Shown: positions 1-11,910 of the stretch, piece after piece
Position numbering within the stretch: the first letter of the stretch is position 1
Layout of the letters: every line of letters begins with the position of its first letter
NCBI RefSeq assembly: GCF_000276665.1
Contig: NW_004955465.1
Span: forward strand, 3,436,947-3,500,946
Source of the DNA: Chinchilla lanigera
Taxonomy: Eukaryota; Chordata; Mammalia; Rodentia; Chinchillidae
Reading direction: 5' to 3'
Length of the DNA: 64,000 nt
The notes under the pieces: model-generated
Seen by the model: the letters and a program-made list of their open reading frames with translations, nothing else
The model's database searches: none
Told to the model about the DNA's origin: nothing
Translations under genes and position numbers: made by a program

Positions 1-41
1 TTTCCCAAGATTGCTTTTGCTATCCTAGGCCTCTTCTGGTT
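1..41 (-). mobile_element. LINE-1 fragment, cut by window edge
   Basis: The reverse complement reads GAACCAGAAGAGGCCTAGGA and continues like the ORF2 segment at about 42468-42500 of the long L1 copy. Confidence 0.7.
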
Positions 42-429
42 CTCATCTTCTACACTGGACCTATAAACCTACCTGGCCCTGAAGGCATTTGATCTATAAC
101 TCCTGAGTGTCCAACAACAAAGGGAGAAATTCTTTCATTTTTGCTAGACCTGATGTTATATACTTGAAATGGATCTACCATTTTACCAGCTGTGGCCCTA
201 AAAACTAATGATAAATGTTGCAGATTTCTCTGAGAGATTACAGCTCCATGTAGAACAAGCTTGTATGCCTTTAAAACTAGTTTGAACCGGTAGGTGTTGA
301 TCTACTGTGGAAATGTTTTATTTAGTCAAAAACACCATCAAACCTATGTTATGCAGTGCTATGTATTATGCTGGGATACAGAATGATGCAGATGAAATAT
401 CTGCCCTTAGCATTCTGAGTCTGGCAAAG

Positions 430-1072
430 TATGAGATGTGATGAAAATATACAGTGAATGTTTAAATTTTAAAGCTGTATTATAGTCTTGTGGGTTTTTG
501 TTTTTTTTTTTTTTTAACTGAGAATCAAACTCAGGACCTTGCACTTGCCAGGCAGTCACTGTGCCACTGAACTATATACCTGGCCCTAAAAATGGAATTA
601 TACTAAAAGACATATTGCATTAATTCCCTCAAAAATACTCCCCCTCAGGTTGAATACACTGATTCCGTCGTTCTTGCTCTTCTGGAGGCAGTTGTGGAAG
701 TCTTCTTTCATGTCTTTACAAGGTATAAAAAAATAGTGAACTTGACAAGAAAGGCAGCCTCATAAAAAACATTACAGTGTGTTCTCATCCACCTTATTCA
801 CCAAATCTGGCACTGTGTGACTTCTAGCTCTTCCTCAAAATCAAAATGACCATAAAAGCTAAACATTTTGAATCCATTTGGGACACCAAGGGCACCATGA
901 CAGCACAACCAAAGACACTCATGAAGGAAGACGCCTAGAACTGCTGCAGAAAGTGGCAAGAATTATGGGATAAGTGTGTTCAAACTGAAAGGAAGTATTT
1001 TGAATGAAATTAATAGCAATGTGGCTTTTACTCTAAATTTCAAAATTTTCTAAACATTCACTGTATTTTTTT
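430..1072. mobile_element. Mariner relic, two copies head to head
   Basis: The right half (about 780-1072, plus strand) reads like the end of a mariner transposase: HPPYSPNLALCDF at about 787-825 (the family's third catalytic-Asp motif region), and later a W.KC....YFE-like tail. The left half (about 430-740, minus strand) is an inverted copy of the same terminal region, interrupted by a SINE at 497-587. Both outer ends share TACAGTGAATGTTTA or its complement. Heavily decayed. Confidence 0.7.
497..587 (-). mobile_element. ID-type SINE, minus
   Basis: A T tract then GAATCAAACTCAGGACCTTGCACTTGCC..CTGAACTATATACCTGGCCC. Splits the left half of the mariner relic. Confidence 0.85.
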
Positions 1073-1499
1073 TTTAATCACAGTTCATAGAGAAACACTT
1101 AAAAACAGTTTACCAAAGGAACTGTTAGCCTAAGCTTGGTTCTGATGATTGAAAAATTCAGGTAGATAAGAAACTATATTCAAGGCAATCCAATGGTTAA
1201 ATGTCTAGGATCTAATAGGAGTCAGCATTCCTTAGCAAGTTATTTCTTGAATTCCTCCTATGTGCCCTTGCTCTCCCCTCTCTCCTCTATTTGCAGAAGA
1301 TCCATCTCTCTGTTGCCAGGGATGGAACATGTAAACCACCATGGTATTCAGCAGGGAATGATGGGTAGACGGTGGTGTAGACCAACAACCACAGGGGGAA
1401 ACCTGTGGTCACTGGGGAAGAAGAACAGCTCGGAGAAGCCAGGGACAGAGGCACAGTTGTGGCATCTTCCCTGCAGTATGGCTGAAAATCTAGGCTAGG

Positions 1500-2570
1500 T
1501 CACCTAGATTTCACTGGAGGGCAGGCAGGGGACTTGATGGGAAGGCGGAGCCTAAGGAACTGGGCTTAGGGGACAGGAGGAGATGGTAGGGCTGGTGAAC
1601 AGCAAGGAGAGGGGTTAGGCCGGGACAGGGTAGGGGAGCAGAGGACAAGAGCAGGCTGCGGACACACTCGGACTGAGGAACAGGTGGCCGGGTGATGCCA
1701 ATGGGCAGGGGCCAAGGCACTGGGCTCAGGAAGCCGTCTGTGCCAAGAGAAGGTGGAAGACCAGAGTGGAAGGAGAAAGCTGGGCACCTCCCAGGGAGGA
1801 GGAGCCACAGCTAAGGAAGGAGCCTGACAGTCGCAGGGACAGAGTGGTGTCCCAGAAGCCAAGAAGAGAGTAGTCAAATTCTGCAAGGAGGTCAGGTGAC
1901 AAGTGACAAAAAAGGCTTTCAGTTTCATCCTTGGGAGCAGTTAGGAAATGGCAGGGGATTTGGAATGGATGGAAAGTCAAAAAAAAAAAAAAAAGAAAAG
2001 TGACATGAAAATCACCCTTAAGAATCTGGCCCTTAAGAATCTGGCTGCAGAAGAAGCAAAATGGGCGGGACACAGAAGGGACATCCTCTGCGGCCCTCTG
2101 GTCGGCTTATATTGAAAATGCAGAAGCTGGGGTCGCACTGCTGTGTGACAAGCGTAGGGCAGAGCGGGGACAAAGCAATTACTTACGAGAGCTGCTGCGG
2201 AGGGCGGAGGCCAGGGGCAGAGGGACAGCGGGAGACTTAGGCACAGGCGGGCAGGGAGCTTGCTATGTGGGAACGGGGCTACTCCTCCACAGGAACGAGC
2301 GGAAGACGGGTGCTCCGGAGGTGGAAATGGCCCCCAGGCACCCTCCAACATCACCAGGGTGGGGGATGCAGCCGATGCTGAGCCTCAGTTCTTCCAGGAG
2401 GCCTGCAGCCAGCCTTCTATGCACATTGACCAAAAAGGCGCATCCATGTCCACACCCTGTAGCCCAGCCCAACCCAGCTCGCTCCAGCTGGGCCAGGGCA
2501 GGGTGCTCACACACGCCTCGGCACTGCACCCTGCACCTTGCTTTTCACCTTTATTATGTAATGTGTGACT
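1500..2570. other. GC-rich, moderately CpG-rich stretch, no gene recognised
   Basis: More G+C and clearly more CpG than the surroundings, densest at 2050-2320 (for example GCTGCTGCGGAGGGCGGAGG). ORFs overlap on both strands, as GC-rich DNA gives, without splice or family signals. It could be a weak CpG island or promoter; nothing proves it. Confidence 0.35.
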
Positions 2571-4700
2571 AACTTGTCTCCCTGCTTGAGTATGAGGACC
2601 TCAGATCCTGCATTTTTCTGCTTCCATTCCTAAATCCGTATTAGTCTCTTTTCCCCCATCTTAGAAAATCCCTCTTCATCTGAGATCTATTTCCAATGGC
2701 ACTCGTAATCCAGGGAGCCAACCCTGACCACCCAACATAAAGGATCCCACAGTGTTCAGTGTACACCTCCTCAGTGGCTCATGTCACATACAGCATTGAG
2801 TGGTAGTTCCCTGGATGTCATACTGTCCTCTCTAGATTAAGCTCTTATTAGCTAAGATCATGTCTTATTCACCCTAACACCCTGTCCGCACTCAAATATA
2901 TGTCCCATAGTACTGGGATGTGACTGGAAGTCATGTTTTTAGATGCCTTTCAGTGAAGAGCATCAATGTAATGACACCAAAATCCAGACCACCCCAAGTC
3001 CCCAGGAGCTGTGAACCTTGAACTGTATGCCTAAGTGAAAGGAGGCTAACCACATTAGTTGTTTGGACTTAAAAGAATGAAGCATTTTCGATAAAGCTTT
3101 TAGCAATACAATAACGCAGAGCTCATCCAAATACTGTAGAGAAAAAAATGACAACAAAATTGGGGTTGTAAACATTTTTAGACAAATGAAACTACAATAT
3201 GCTAAACATAACTTACTAAATTATAAAACATAATGAATAAACTCTGCAGTCTATCATCTTTACCTATCCAATCACAACAAAGTTGCTCTTATTACATTAT
3301 GTAGATTTCTTTTTGTAAAATAAATTCAAACACTCAACTGTATGTGCAGTTTCATGCACTCAGAGGTCATGAGAGCACGTAGTGATCATCACATGATGAA
3401 TATTTCTCCTCTGCTAAAGATGGTAATTTTGTTAAAGTGCTGCAGAAACTCTGAAATATCTGCAGCTCAAGTGAATCTAATACATTTATTCTCCAAATAC
3501 GCCACCATTTTTATCTGAGCTATTTTCATCATTTTCAAATTAAGTTTCTCCTTTAAAGAGATATACAAAATTGTATTTATGCTGATGCTGCTAAAGTTTC
3601 CGGCTCCACAGAACTCAAAGACATTTCTCAAAAATCAATGTCACTGTATAAAATCATGAGAAAAAGCAACATCACTTGAAGTTGATGAACATCTTGACCT
3701 TCCTCTTATCTGCCCAAATTTTAATACCTATTTTAATTTTTGTGAAAAAAATGGATAATAACACCATGACAAACTACCAACATATTCTATTCGACTTCAA
3801 CTCAGCAGTTCCCAGGGACTGTTTAAAGAAATTTTCTCTAAATTGGTGAGTGAAAAGAACTGAATGAGCACCAGTCTCACAGTAGGGCTCGTGCAGCCCA
3901 AGCCAATGGGAACTCCATCCTTATTGTCCTCTTCTCGTGATTCAGACTGGTGGAAAAGGAAAAGGAGAAAAGTAATCAGTCAAGGCTGAACTATCACTTC
4001 CAGGTCCCTCAGAACTCAATGAGCCAACACAAATCTCATTCATCAGCTCTGTCTCTGAGACACTACTGACCATGCAGCCTATATGGTTGCTGGGATGTAA
4101 AGTCAGTGCCCTTGTGGGGGAACTGCCTTGGAGTCAAATTATCTGCAAAAGTCTCTTGTGAGTGCGACCCCACCTTGCAGAAGTAGGGATGGTACCATGC
4201 TTAAACTTCCACCTCCCCAGACTCCCTTGCATTAGGGTGGGCTACCTGATCCATTTCTGGCCAGTGAGATAGTGACAAGAATCTATTGGTTTGGGCTTCC
4301 AAGAAAATTGTTTACCTGATTTTAAGAGGGGCCAGGGCGCTTTTACCTCTTACTCATCCCCTTCTCCTAGCTGAAGAGTAGAAGAGATACCGAGAGGTAG
4401 AGCAGTCGTCCTGTGACTATAAAACCCAACACGGTACAAAGAATGGTAGGACAGAAAGCTAAAGGACCTGAGGTGCTCAGTGACTACTTAAAGCTACTCT
4501 GTCTGGGTGTGGATTACCTCGCTCTGAGCTGCCTTTTACAGGAGAAAAACGAGGTCCCTGTTTGGCTTAGCTGCTGCAGTCTGATTTCTGCACATGTGAC
4601 CACATGAAGCACGTACATTTAACTCGCATTTGAGCCAATTCTCCACGAAAGCTCAGAATTATTCCAATGTTCTTAGCTCAGATTAGTCTTTTCCCACCCA
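2571..4700. other. Intergenic DNA, nothing recognised
   Basis: No repeat I can name and no coding signal. 3180-3780 is AT-rich unique-looking sequence. Confidence 0.4.
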
Positions 4701-4707
4701 TTTTTTC

Positions 4708-4830
4708 TTTTTTTTGAGACAAGATGTCACTGTGCAGTTCAGGCTTGTCTTGAACTCACTGTGAAGTTCAGGCTGGTCTTCAATTCACGGTGATCTTCCT
4801 GCCTCAGCCTACCAACTGCTGGAATTCCCC
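4708..4830 (-). mobile_element. B1 SINE, minus
   Basis: TTTTTTTGAGACAAGATGTCACTGTGCAGTTCAGGCTTGTC..GATCTTCCTGCCTCAGCCTACC. Contains the rodent B1 internal duplication (two TTGAACTCACTGTG-like segments). Confidence 0.85.
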
Positions 4831-5224
4831 CTATCCTCTCTTAGCCTTCTGATTTGGAGATTTGTTATCACTGCTGATTCCTCAAAAGAAAATACTTAAT
4901 TTTTTTCTTGATAATAATATTCAAGATATATATACAAGGATATTCACTGTAAGTTTACCTGTAATGATAATTTTTAAGTGACCTAGATGTTCATCAATAG
5001 GAAAATGAATGGCAAGTCATAGTATTTCCATGAACTAGAATATTGTGCAATTATTTTTTAAAATAAGATTTATATTACTGACTTGGAAAGGATCCTACTT
5101 GTAAGGCTGAGTAAACGAAGAATATATACTTAGTATATTCGTGTGTTACTTAAAAACACCTATGCATAGATAGATGTATAACTGTTTGTACACATTCTTA
5201 CATAAGCATCAGAACATACGCCTG

Positions 5225-5428
5225 GAAGAAGCCAGGTATGGTGGTGCATGCCGATAATCCCAGCACTAGCTATTCTGCTAGTATGGAAGCTGAGGCAGGA
5301 GAATCGCAAGTTTGAGCCCAGTCTGGGTAATTTAGGGACTTAGTGAGACCCTGTAGAAGACTATAAAGAGTGGCTAGAGATGTAGCTCAGTGCAAGGTCC
5401 CTAGGTTCAGTCCACAGTACTGCCAAAA
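5225..5428 (+). mobile_element. B1-dID dimeric SINE
   Basis: The B1 unit (GAAGCCAGGTATGGTGGTGCATGCCGATAATCCCAGCAC..AGTGAGACCCTG) is followed by an ID-like unit (GGCTAGAGATGTAGCTCAGTG..AGGTTCAGTCC) and a poly(A). This dimer is diagnostic of certain non-muroid rodents. Confidence 0.85.
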
Positions 5429-5429
5429 A

Positions 5430-6480
5430 AATGACTGGAAGAAAACAAAATATTCCAAGCTGTACAAAGACAGTTATCTCTGTGTTGTGGATAAGAAAGA
5501 TGGGTAGAGGAAAGTTTTCACCCTTCATAAGCTTCTGTGGGGAGTTCATTACACAAAAGGAATTTCTATTTTGCAATGCAGAATCAGCTACGGAAGTAAA
5601 TTCACCCAAATATCACCATTAGAAATAACCACAGGTGACGTATCAGTGACCCTCCGACCGGGATACAGACCTCTCACTGCATACGCACGTGTGTCTGTAC
5701 ACACCACCTCTCGTCTCCTGATATCCCCAGCCCGTTGGTCACTCCTCCACACTGTCTTTTGCTGGCTTCATCTCCGAGCTTACATCATCTTACAGGGACC
5801 AAGAATTTGGTCCTGGGCCATGAAATGAACTCATCAGTCCCAGGCCCAGCTCTCTGGCATAAGCTGCAGTCTCAAACAGCCGGTTACCCACGTGACAGCT
5901 CCGCTCAGACACTGAAATCACGTGGAGCGTCTGCCCCAAACCAAGCTTTTCATATCTGGCCTCATTCTTCCCCCACCAGTCTTCCCCACCTCCTTAAATA
6001 CACCACAAGCTCCCACCCAGTCGTTCTTCATCCTGCCTGACCCTGTCAGCCACCTCCAACCCCATCAGCAAGTCCTCCAAGTCCGTCCGCACTAACGGTG
6101 GCATCCAACTCCCACCCCAATGCACTCATGCACTTTACCCTGTTTAGACGACCGGAATAAAGTCCAAGTCCCCCACCATGGCCCATAGGGCCTTTTGCTT
6201 CATCTTAGCCAGCTCTGGCCTCACTCCTTTGCTGGACCCTGCCTGGATTCCTAGCATAGATCAGGTGCCTGTGGCCTCAGGATGCCACCCTGCTCTTCCT
6301 ACAAGACTCTCCTCCAGCCCTCCCCCCGCTGCTGGTTCCAGATGCCTGTGGATTTCAGCTCAAGAGTCATTTCCTTAGAGGGGTTTTATGTGACTTCTTC
6401 TACACCTGGAGTCTTACAGCATAGATGTTCTCCTTCTTATCACTTAGCACTATTATGAATTCTCATCTGAGCATTGCTTA
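5430..6480. other. Intergenic DNA, nothing recognised
   Basis: C/T-rich unique-looking sequence (5640-6420) with short incidental ORFs. No splice-flanked exon or named repeat found. Confidence 0.4.
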
Positions 6481-6800
6481 CTGTCCGCCTATCCTGCTAG
6501 TATGGATGCAGGCAGTCAGAAGCCACATGGGTATTCAACCCATCCCAGCACTTAAGAGAGCACAACTGGCCCTCCTTAACCAAGAGTCCTGTGTCCACAG
6601 ATTCAGTCTTCCACTTGTTGGAAATATTTGGGAAAAAGTCATATTTGTACTGAACATGCAGAGACTTTTTTTCTTGCCATCATTCCCTAAACAATAGTTT
6701 ATGATCATTATTTACATAGCACTTACAGTGTCTATAAACTTACGTAACATCTCCATATGATATGAAATTGATGGGACCCAGTACGTGGGTCATATGAAAA
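6480..6800 (+). mobile_element. Tigger-like MITE relic
   Basis: It contains TACTGAACATGCAGAGACTT and CTTGCCATCATTCCCTAAAC followed by ATTTACATAGCA, which I recall as the body of a Tigger-derived non-autonomous DNA transposon (MER2-like). Ends are diffuse. Confidence 0.55.
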
Positions 6801-7884
6801 TACTACAAGCAAATACTTTATGTAAAACTGGAGCATTTATGCATCTCAGAATCCACAGAGAAGAATCCACTGCCTGCCGATACTAAGAGGTGACCATGGC
6901 TGATCCAACAGACTCAATAGTTTGGGTGAAAGACCATAGGAATCCTCATACAAGTCATACATGTTACAAAATGGGATCATATTCTATATCCTGCTTTGCA
7001 ATAAGCTTTTACTTTTGACTGTCAAACCTCTTCCCAGGTCAATCAACATAGTCAAAGCCATTCTTTTGAGTGGCTAAGTGGCAGATCACATCAATGGGCA
7101 CTAGCTGGGCATCAGGAAACTGTCCAATGTCTCCTTATTCCTATCAGGTTTGTAATACCTATAACTGTCACTACCTTGATCTGTGTCCAATTCCACCTTT
7201 AAAATAGTTTGCCTAGATTTGGAAATATTGGGTCAAAAAATCACAAAGTACAACTTTGGATGCAGTTAAAAATATATATATATTAGTTATCCAATTCATG
7301 TACTCTCAAGTTAAAACAAGGCAGTTTTTAGAAATATTAGCACACTCTGTGAAGTAAGTGGAATTGCACTCTTAAAAGTTGTATTTGGCTATGGCCTAGT
7401 TACAAAACCAAGAATCAGAATTATAAACTGCAGGAAATCTCGGCTGTTAACTGTGTGAAAAACCTCATTGTTAACCGCCGTGGGAATGAACAAAATAATA
7501 TTCAAAGAATCCAAATGGGCTGGAGAGCTGCTGTCCTTAAAGAGAACACCCCCAAAACAGACTGGCTGCTGGTTATTCTGCATGTTCCACATTTGTTTAC
7601 CCTGTGAGCCTCCCAAGGCAATTCAGAAATTCATCCACATGTGACCCAATGCTTTGAGGACCTATCCCAGTCTACTACCCTTCCCACCTTCCCACGGTCA
7701 TTCACTCCCACCCCTACAATTCAGGCTGTCAGCAACACAGAAACAGGCTCAGCCTCTTCTAGGAGAAAACATCTTCTTACCTCCTTCTTTCAACTAGAAC
7801 ATGGCTACTCCTGAGGCTACCTTCTCACTGGACACACTATCTCAGTGATCTTTCTCTGCTATCCCAGTATTTTCGTATCGATTC

Positions 7885-7992
7885 AGATTTTTGGTTTTTG
7901 GATTAGTGACGCTCAATCAGTAAAGTCTGGGTAAATACTCCAAAGATCCGAAAACCTACAATCTGCAGTATTTCTGGTCCCAAACACATCAG
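7885..7992 (-). mobile_element. Tigger-like MITE fragment
   Basis: TTTTTGGATTAGTGACGCTCAATCAGTAAA..AATACTCCAAAGATCCGAAA..TTCTGGTCCCAAACACAT matches the inner end of a Tigger-type repeat also present at about 58.8 kb in the opposite orientation. Confidence 0.6.
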
Positions 7993-7995
7993 CTA

Positions 7996-8025
7996 AGGAC
8001 TTGTATACTATACTATACAAGTCCT
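7996..8025. repeat. Perfect 12-bp hairpin
   Basis: Arms AGGACTTGTATA (7996-8007) and TATACAAGTCCT (8014-8025) with loop CTATAC. The same TATAC motif recurs just after it. Function unknown. Confidence 0.9.
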
Positions 8026-9300
8026 ATATACAACCTATACTGCCTGGCCAGGTGAAGGGTAGCACTCTCCTTGCTCCCCACTGCCACATGCTCCGCTTCC
8101 CACGGACACTTCCCTGCCACATTTCCACCACCCATCTGCAGCACACTTTCCACCTGCCCACCCCTTTCCATTGGCCTTAGCAATAATGACCAGGTTGTCA
8201 CAAAAGGTCCATGTTCACGCTCTGGCCTCGGACCAATGCCTCAGCTCCTCCAGCATTTTCCCCAACTGCACCACAGTTTGTGTTCCCAGACAGGTCGCCA
8301 TCACGGACTTCCCAGTTCTCAACGCTGCACTGTCTGCCCACACCTCCCTTCCCTTTCCAAGTCCCCTGCTTTCCTGGCTCCCTGCATAGCTTTTCTCTAA
8401 GACCTGCGTCCATCGCCTTCCTCACAACATGAACTAATCCACCAGGGGAATTGCCTTCATCCCCTGTGGCCCAGTCTGGCTACTAATGAGCATTATTCTA
8501 CCAGCTCCTGACCAGACCTCGTTTCTTGTGCCTAGGTTCCCTCTGGATTCCGGGAAAAACACACTCTTAGACGAAGCCAAACCCTTGACTTTCTCTATGG
8601 CTGCCATTTGAGCAGAACTTTGCTGTAGGCAAACCAGCATGCAAGCAGATCAAGTTAGTATTACAAACCACAAAAAAATGCCAAGGCCGGCCAACATTAG
8701 ATTCGGCACTCTGCTAAAATAGGAAGAACAGAAACTTTGTCTTGTTAATGATTTTTAAATGTTTTTTCATTAAGTTCCGTGCAGCCTGCGGACGTCTGGA
8801 GACTGTATCTTTTCCAGCCCCAGTTTCCCAACAGTTTTACTGTTGATTAGTCGAGTTTTAATTACAAAAGGGTGTTCAGTTTTTACACATGCTTTTTCTG
8901 AATCTACTAGAATATTTTAGTGGTTATTCTACTAATGCTATTAATGTTGTGAAATAAATAGGTTTTTAAAATGTTAAATCTTTATATGCATTATACATGT
9001 TTACTTCAACTGATTTTTCTTTATTCATCTTTTCAATATACAAACACACAATACTGCTAAGATTTGCTAAGTCTTCAGCATTTCTGTATTTAGGTTAATT
9101 TGTGAAAAGGAGCTAGAATTTTGTTCTCATGATTATCTTTGTCCCATTTTTGGTTCAAGATCATGGACATTTCCTAAAATCAATCAGGAAGATTTCTTTG
9201 CTGCCTTGGACTCTTTTGTATAAAGATTACACATTCCATTTAAACTTGATAAAACTTACATGAAAACACCAAGATCTGATGTTAAATTAAGGATGGATTT

Positions 9301-9401
9301 TTTGTTTGTTTGTTTTTGTTTTTCTCTCATACCGGGAATTGAACTCACGACCTTGCACTTGTCAGGCAGGCGCTGTGCCGCTGAGCTAAATCCCCAGGCC
9401 C
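9301..9401 (-). mobile_element. ID-type SINE, minus
   Basis: (TTTG)n tract, GGGAATTGAACTCACGACCTTGC..CTGAGCTAAATCCCCAGGCC, flanked by AAGGATGGATTT / AAGAATGGATTT. Confidence 0.9.
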
Positions 9402-9416
9402 AAGAATGGATTTTTT

Positions 9417-9736
9417 ATTTTTTTTAATTTTAAAGATAAAAGGAGGGAAACATTAACAGACATACAACATTTTACAACATATCACAAGCACAATACAGAC
9501 AATACAGAGTTACAAACAAAGTGGTAGGGAATTAACAATGGTGGTTGTATTACATATTGATATCTTCAAAGTGGCTTCTCATGAAAACAGATATAGACAT
9601 GCAATACTGGTCAACCAAAGACTCATTGACAGTTTCTTTCAGCATAGAAATAGAAGACAGAAGAACAACCATGTTACCTATCCTGTATATACATACATAC
9701 AAAATTTCTCCTTCTTTCCCTTCTCTTTTCCCACAC
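9417..9736 (-). mobile_element. Short antisense retroinsertion (L1 3' UTR-like)
   Basis: A T-rich left end and duplications of AAGGATGGATTTTTT (9289-9300, 9402-9416 with one change, 9737-9752) show a minus-oriented, 5'-truncated retrocopy of about 320 bases. On the minus strand a GGGAAA/GGAGAAA..ATACAGGATAGGTAAC stretch resembles the 3' UTR of the L1s at 29.6 and 44.4 kb, so an L1 3' UTR is likely. Confidence 0.5.
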
Positions 9737-9752
9737 AAGGATGGATTTTTTT

Positions 9753-11180
9753 AAACATTTCTTTAATAATTGTTAAGTTTTGGAAATTTTCAAATTTATT
9801 GACATCTAGCTTTTGCTAATATAGTTTTGTTATATTTTAGCTCTCTAGGAGCATGTTATTGGTACATTTTATTCCTAAATTTCAGCTGTGTCTTTTCTAG
9901 CTTTTTTATTTTCTTGATCAGTCTGATGAGAAATTTACATGCTAAATTAATCTTTTTAATGAACTGGGTTTGGGTTTTACTAATCCTCTCTACGGTTTTC
10001 TTGGTTTTTATTTTACTTCAGATTTTAAACTTATTACCCACTTCCAGTTGCTTTGGACTTCTGTACTGGTAGTTTTGCTAATTTTTTAAATAATGCTTTA
10101 AATGATTTCCCCCCTCCTCTGCTACTTATATATTAGAATCAGCTTGCCAATTATAAGAGAAAAACCTACTGTATCTTTGAGAGCAGTGGTCTAAATTCTT
10201 TCATTAATTTAGGGAGAATCAACATTTTTACATTGTCAAGACTTCCATTCATAAATCCTCGATTTCAGTGACACTGAGTGGAGTTTCCATTAAATAATAT
10301 GCTAGCTTTTGGACTAAGATTTATCACATTACAGAATACCTAGTTACTGCTATTAGCTTTACAAAAATCCTAAGACAGACGACTTTTTCAAAATATTTTT
10401 GAAATATATAATAGCAATCATAATGATTTTGCTCCCTAGATTAATTAGTAACTAAGGTACTGACCAAGATAGATATAAGAGGGTTGAAAGCACGTTCCCT
10501 GCATGGGACACTGCCCAGAGAATTGGCAGAGAAACAAAGCAGAACTGTATCATGAGTACAGTAATTAAGGGAGAATTCTGAAAATCAGCAAGGAACTGAT
10601 GGGAACTCTAAGTACCTAGAGGCAGAAACGCAGCACAGCGAAAAGAACAAAGCGAATGGCAACAGGGACCCTGGGCACTCGGGAGGGCGGGTGTGGAGGG
10701 GATGGAACTCACACTCCCAGGAAAGGGTGGGTGGGAAGGAACCAGCAATTCCACCATAGCAGCAGACTGGCATCCTAAATGCGCAGGTTCTCTCCCAGGC
10801 TGGGGAGCTGACTGGTCTAAGTGCAAGTGCTCTGCTCCAACAAAGAAGGCTTTTCCCAACCCCTAGAAGCCACCACCAGTCACCCTCCTACTGGCTGCTG
10901 TGACAACCACCACTAGTCAGCACCCTGCCCGGAGCCACCAGCTCGCTCTCTGATACCACCAGAAGCCTGGGAACTATGTGCACCTCACAAGAAGAAGGCA
11001 GCACCCTTAGTACCCTGAAGCTCAAGGACTGGTCTGCCAGAGCCACCAACCCCAAGTCCTATCCAGGTTTGCCCTGTGGGTAAGGAAGGTCTTTATACCC
11101 TTCCTCTAGGCCTATCCCATGGGTCCTGGAGAAGGCTCACATCCCGTACACCTTTAAGTACACAGCTACAACTAGGACTA
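9753..11180. other. Intergenic DNA, probably old L1-like AT-rich part
   Basis: 9760-10250 (for example TTTCTAGCTTTTTTATTTTC, ACATTTTTACATTGTCAAGACTTCC) looks like decayed antisense L1. 10440-11160 looks unique. Confidence 0.35.
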
Positions 11181-11184
11181 TATA

Positions 11185-11505
11185 ATCCAGTGATCTCAGT
11201 ACTGGGTATGTTCCAGAGATGAAATCATTATACCAAAAAGATACTTGCACTGCATGTTCACAGCAGCCTATTCATAATAGCTCAAATATGAAATTGATCT
11301 AGCTACACACGATGGGTGAGTGAAGAAAAAAAAAATATATATATATATACATACACACACATACACACAATGGAATCTTATCTGGCTGTAAAAAGAAGAC
11401 TGAAATCTACCCATTTGCAACAACATGGATCGAACTGGAAACTACTGTGTTAAGTAAAATTATGTCAGGTACAGACAGACAGGGATACATCGTCCTTTTG
11501 AGGAT
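11185..11505 (+). mobile_element. LINE-1 3' end fragment
   Basis: The degenerate L1 ORF2 C-terminus and 3' part (TCATAATAGCTCAAATATGAAA..AATGGAATCTTATCTGGCTG..CAACATGGATCGAACTGGAA) is interrupted by an (AT)n(AC)n tract at 11328-11368. Confidence 0.75.
11328..11368 (+). repeat. (AT)n(AC)n tract
   Basis: ATATATATATATATACATAC then ACACACATACACACA, inside an L1 3' fragment. Confidence 0.9.
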
Positions 11506-11535
11506 GATGTGGTGCGGGATTAAACAAGGAGGATT

Positions 11536-11910
11536 GTTATGGTTTGTGTCTGGATGTCCCTGAAAAGCCTCAGGCTGTCATGCAGCAGGCTTCTAGAATT
11601 TGTGACTGATTCATGGTCCAATGCTGGGATTATGGGTATAAGGACTACACCTGCCCTCGGGCGGCAGCCTGCATACAATATAAGGGAGGGAAAGAGGCTT
11701 GCTTCAAGAGCCTCCCCTTCTGCTCTTGTTGTTTTTGTTGTTTTCTGAAGCATGAATTCTTGCCTTCTGCCATATGCCACTTTGCCTTGGAACCAGCAGA
11801 GTATGGACTGAAACCTCCATAAACCATGAGCTAAGTAAATCTTTTCTCCCTTAATTTTGGGCCTCCGGTATTTCGTCTTCGCAACAAGAGAAAAGTAACC
11901 AAGACAGGGA
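11536..11910 (+). mobile_element. ERVL-MaLR LTR
   Basis: TTATGGTTTGTGTCTGGATGTCCC near the start, GACTGAAACCTCCATAAACCATGAGC, AAGTAAATCTTTTCTCC (poly(A) signal region) and an end ..AAAGTAACCAAGACA show the standard MaLR LTR layout in plus orientation. Confidence 0.75.

Noticed and set aside
1511..2572. Several overlapping ORFs of 70-125 codons on both strands
   Set aside because: Expected in GC-rich DNA with few stops. Frames overlap each other and one ends in a poly-Phe run from a T tract; no splice context.
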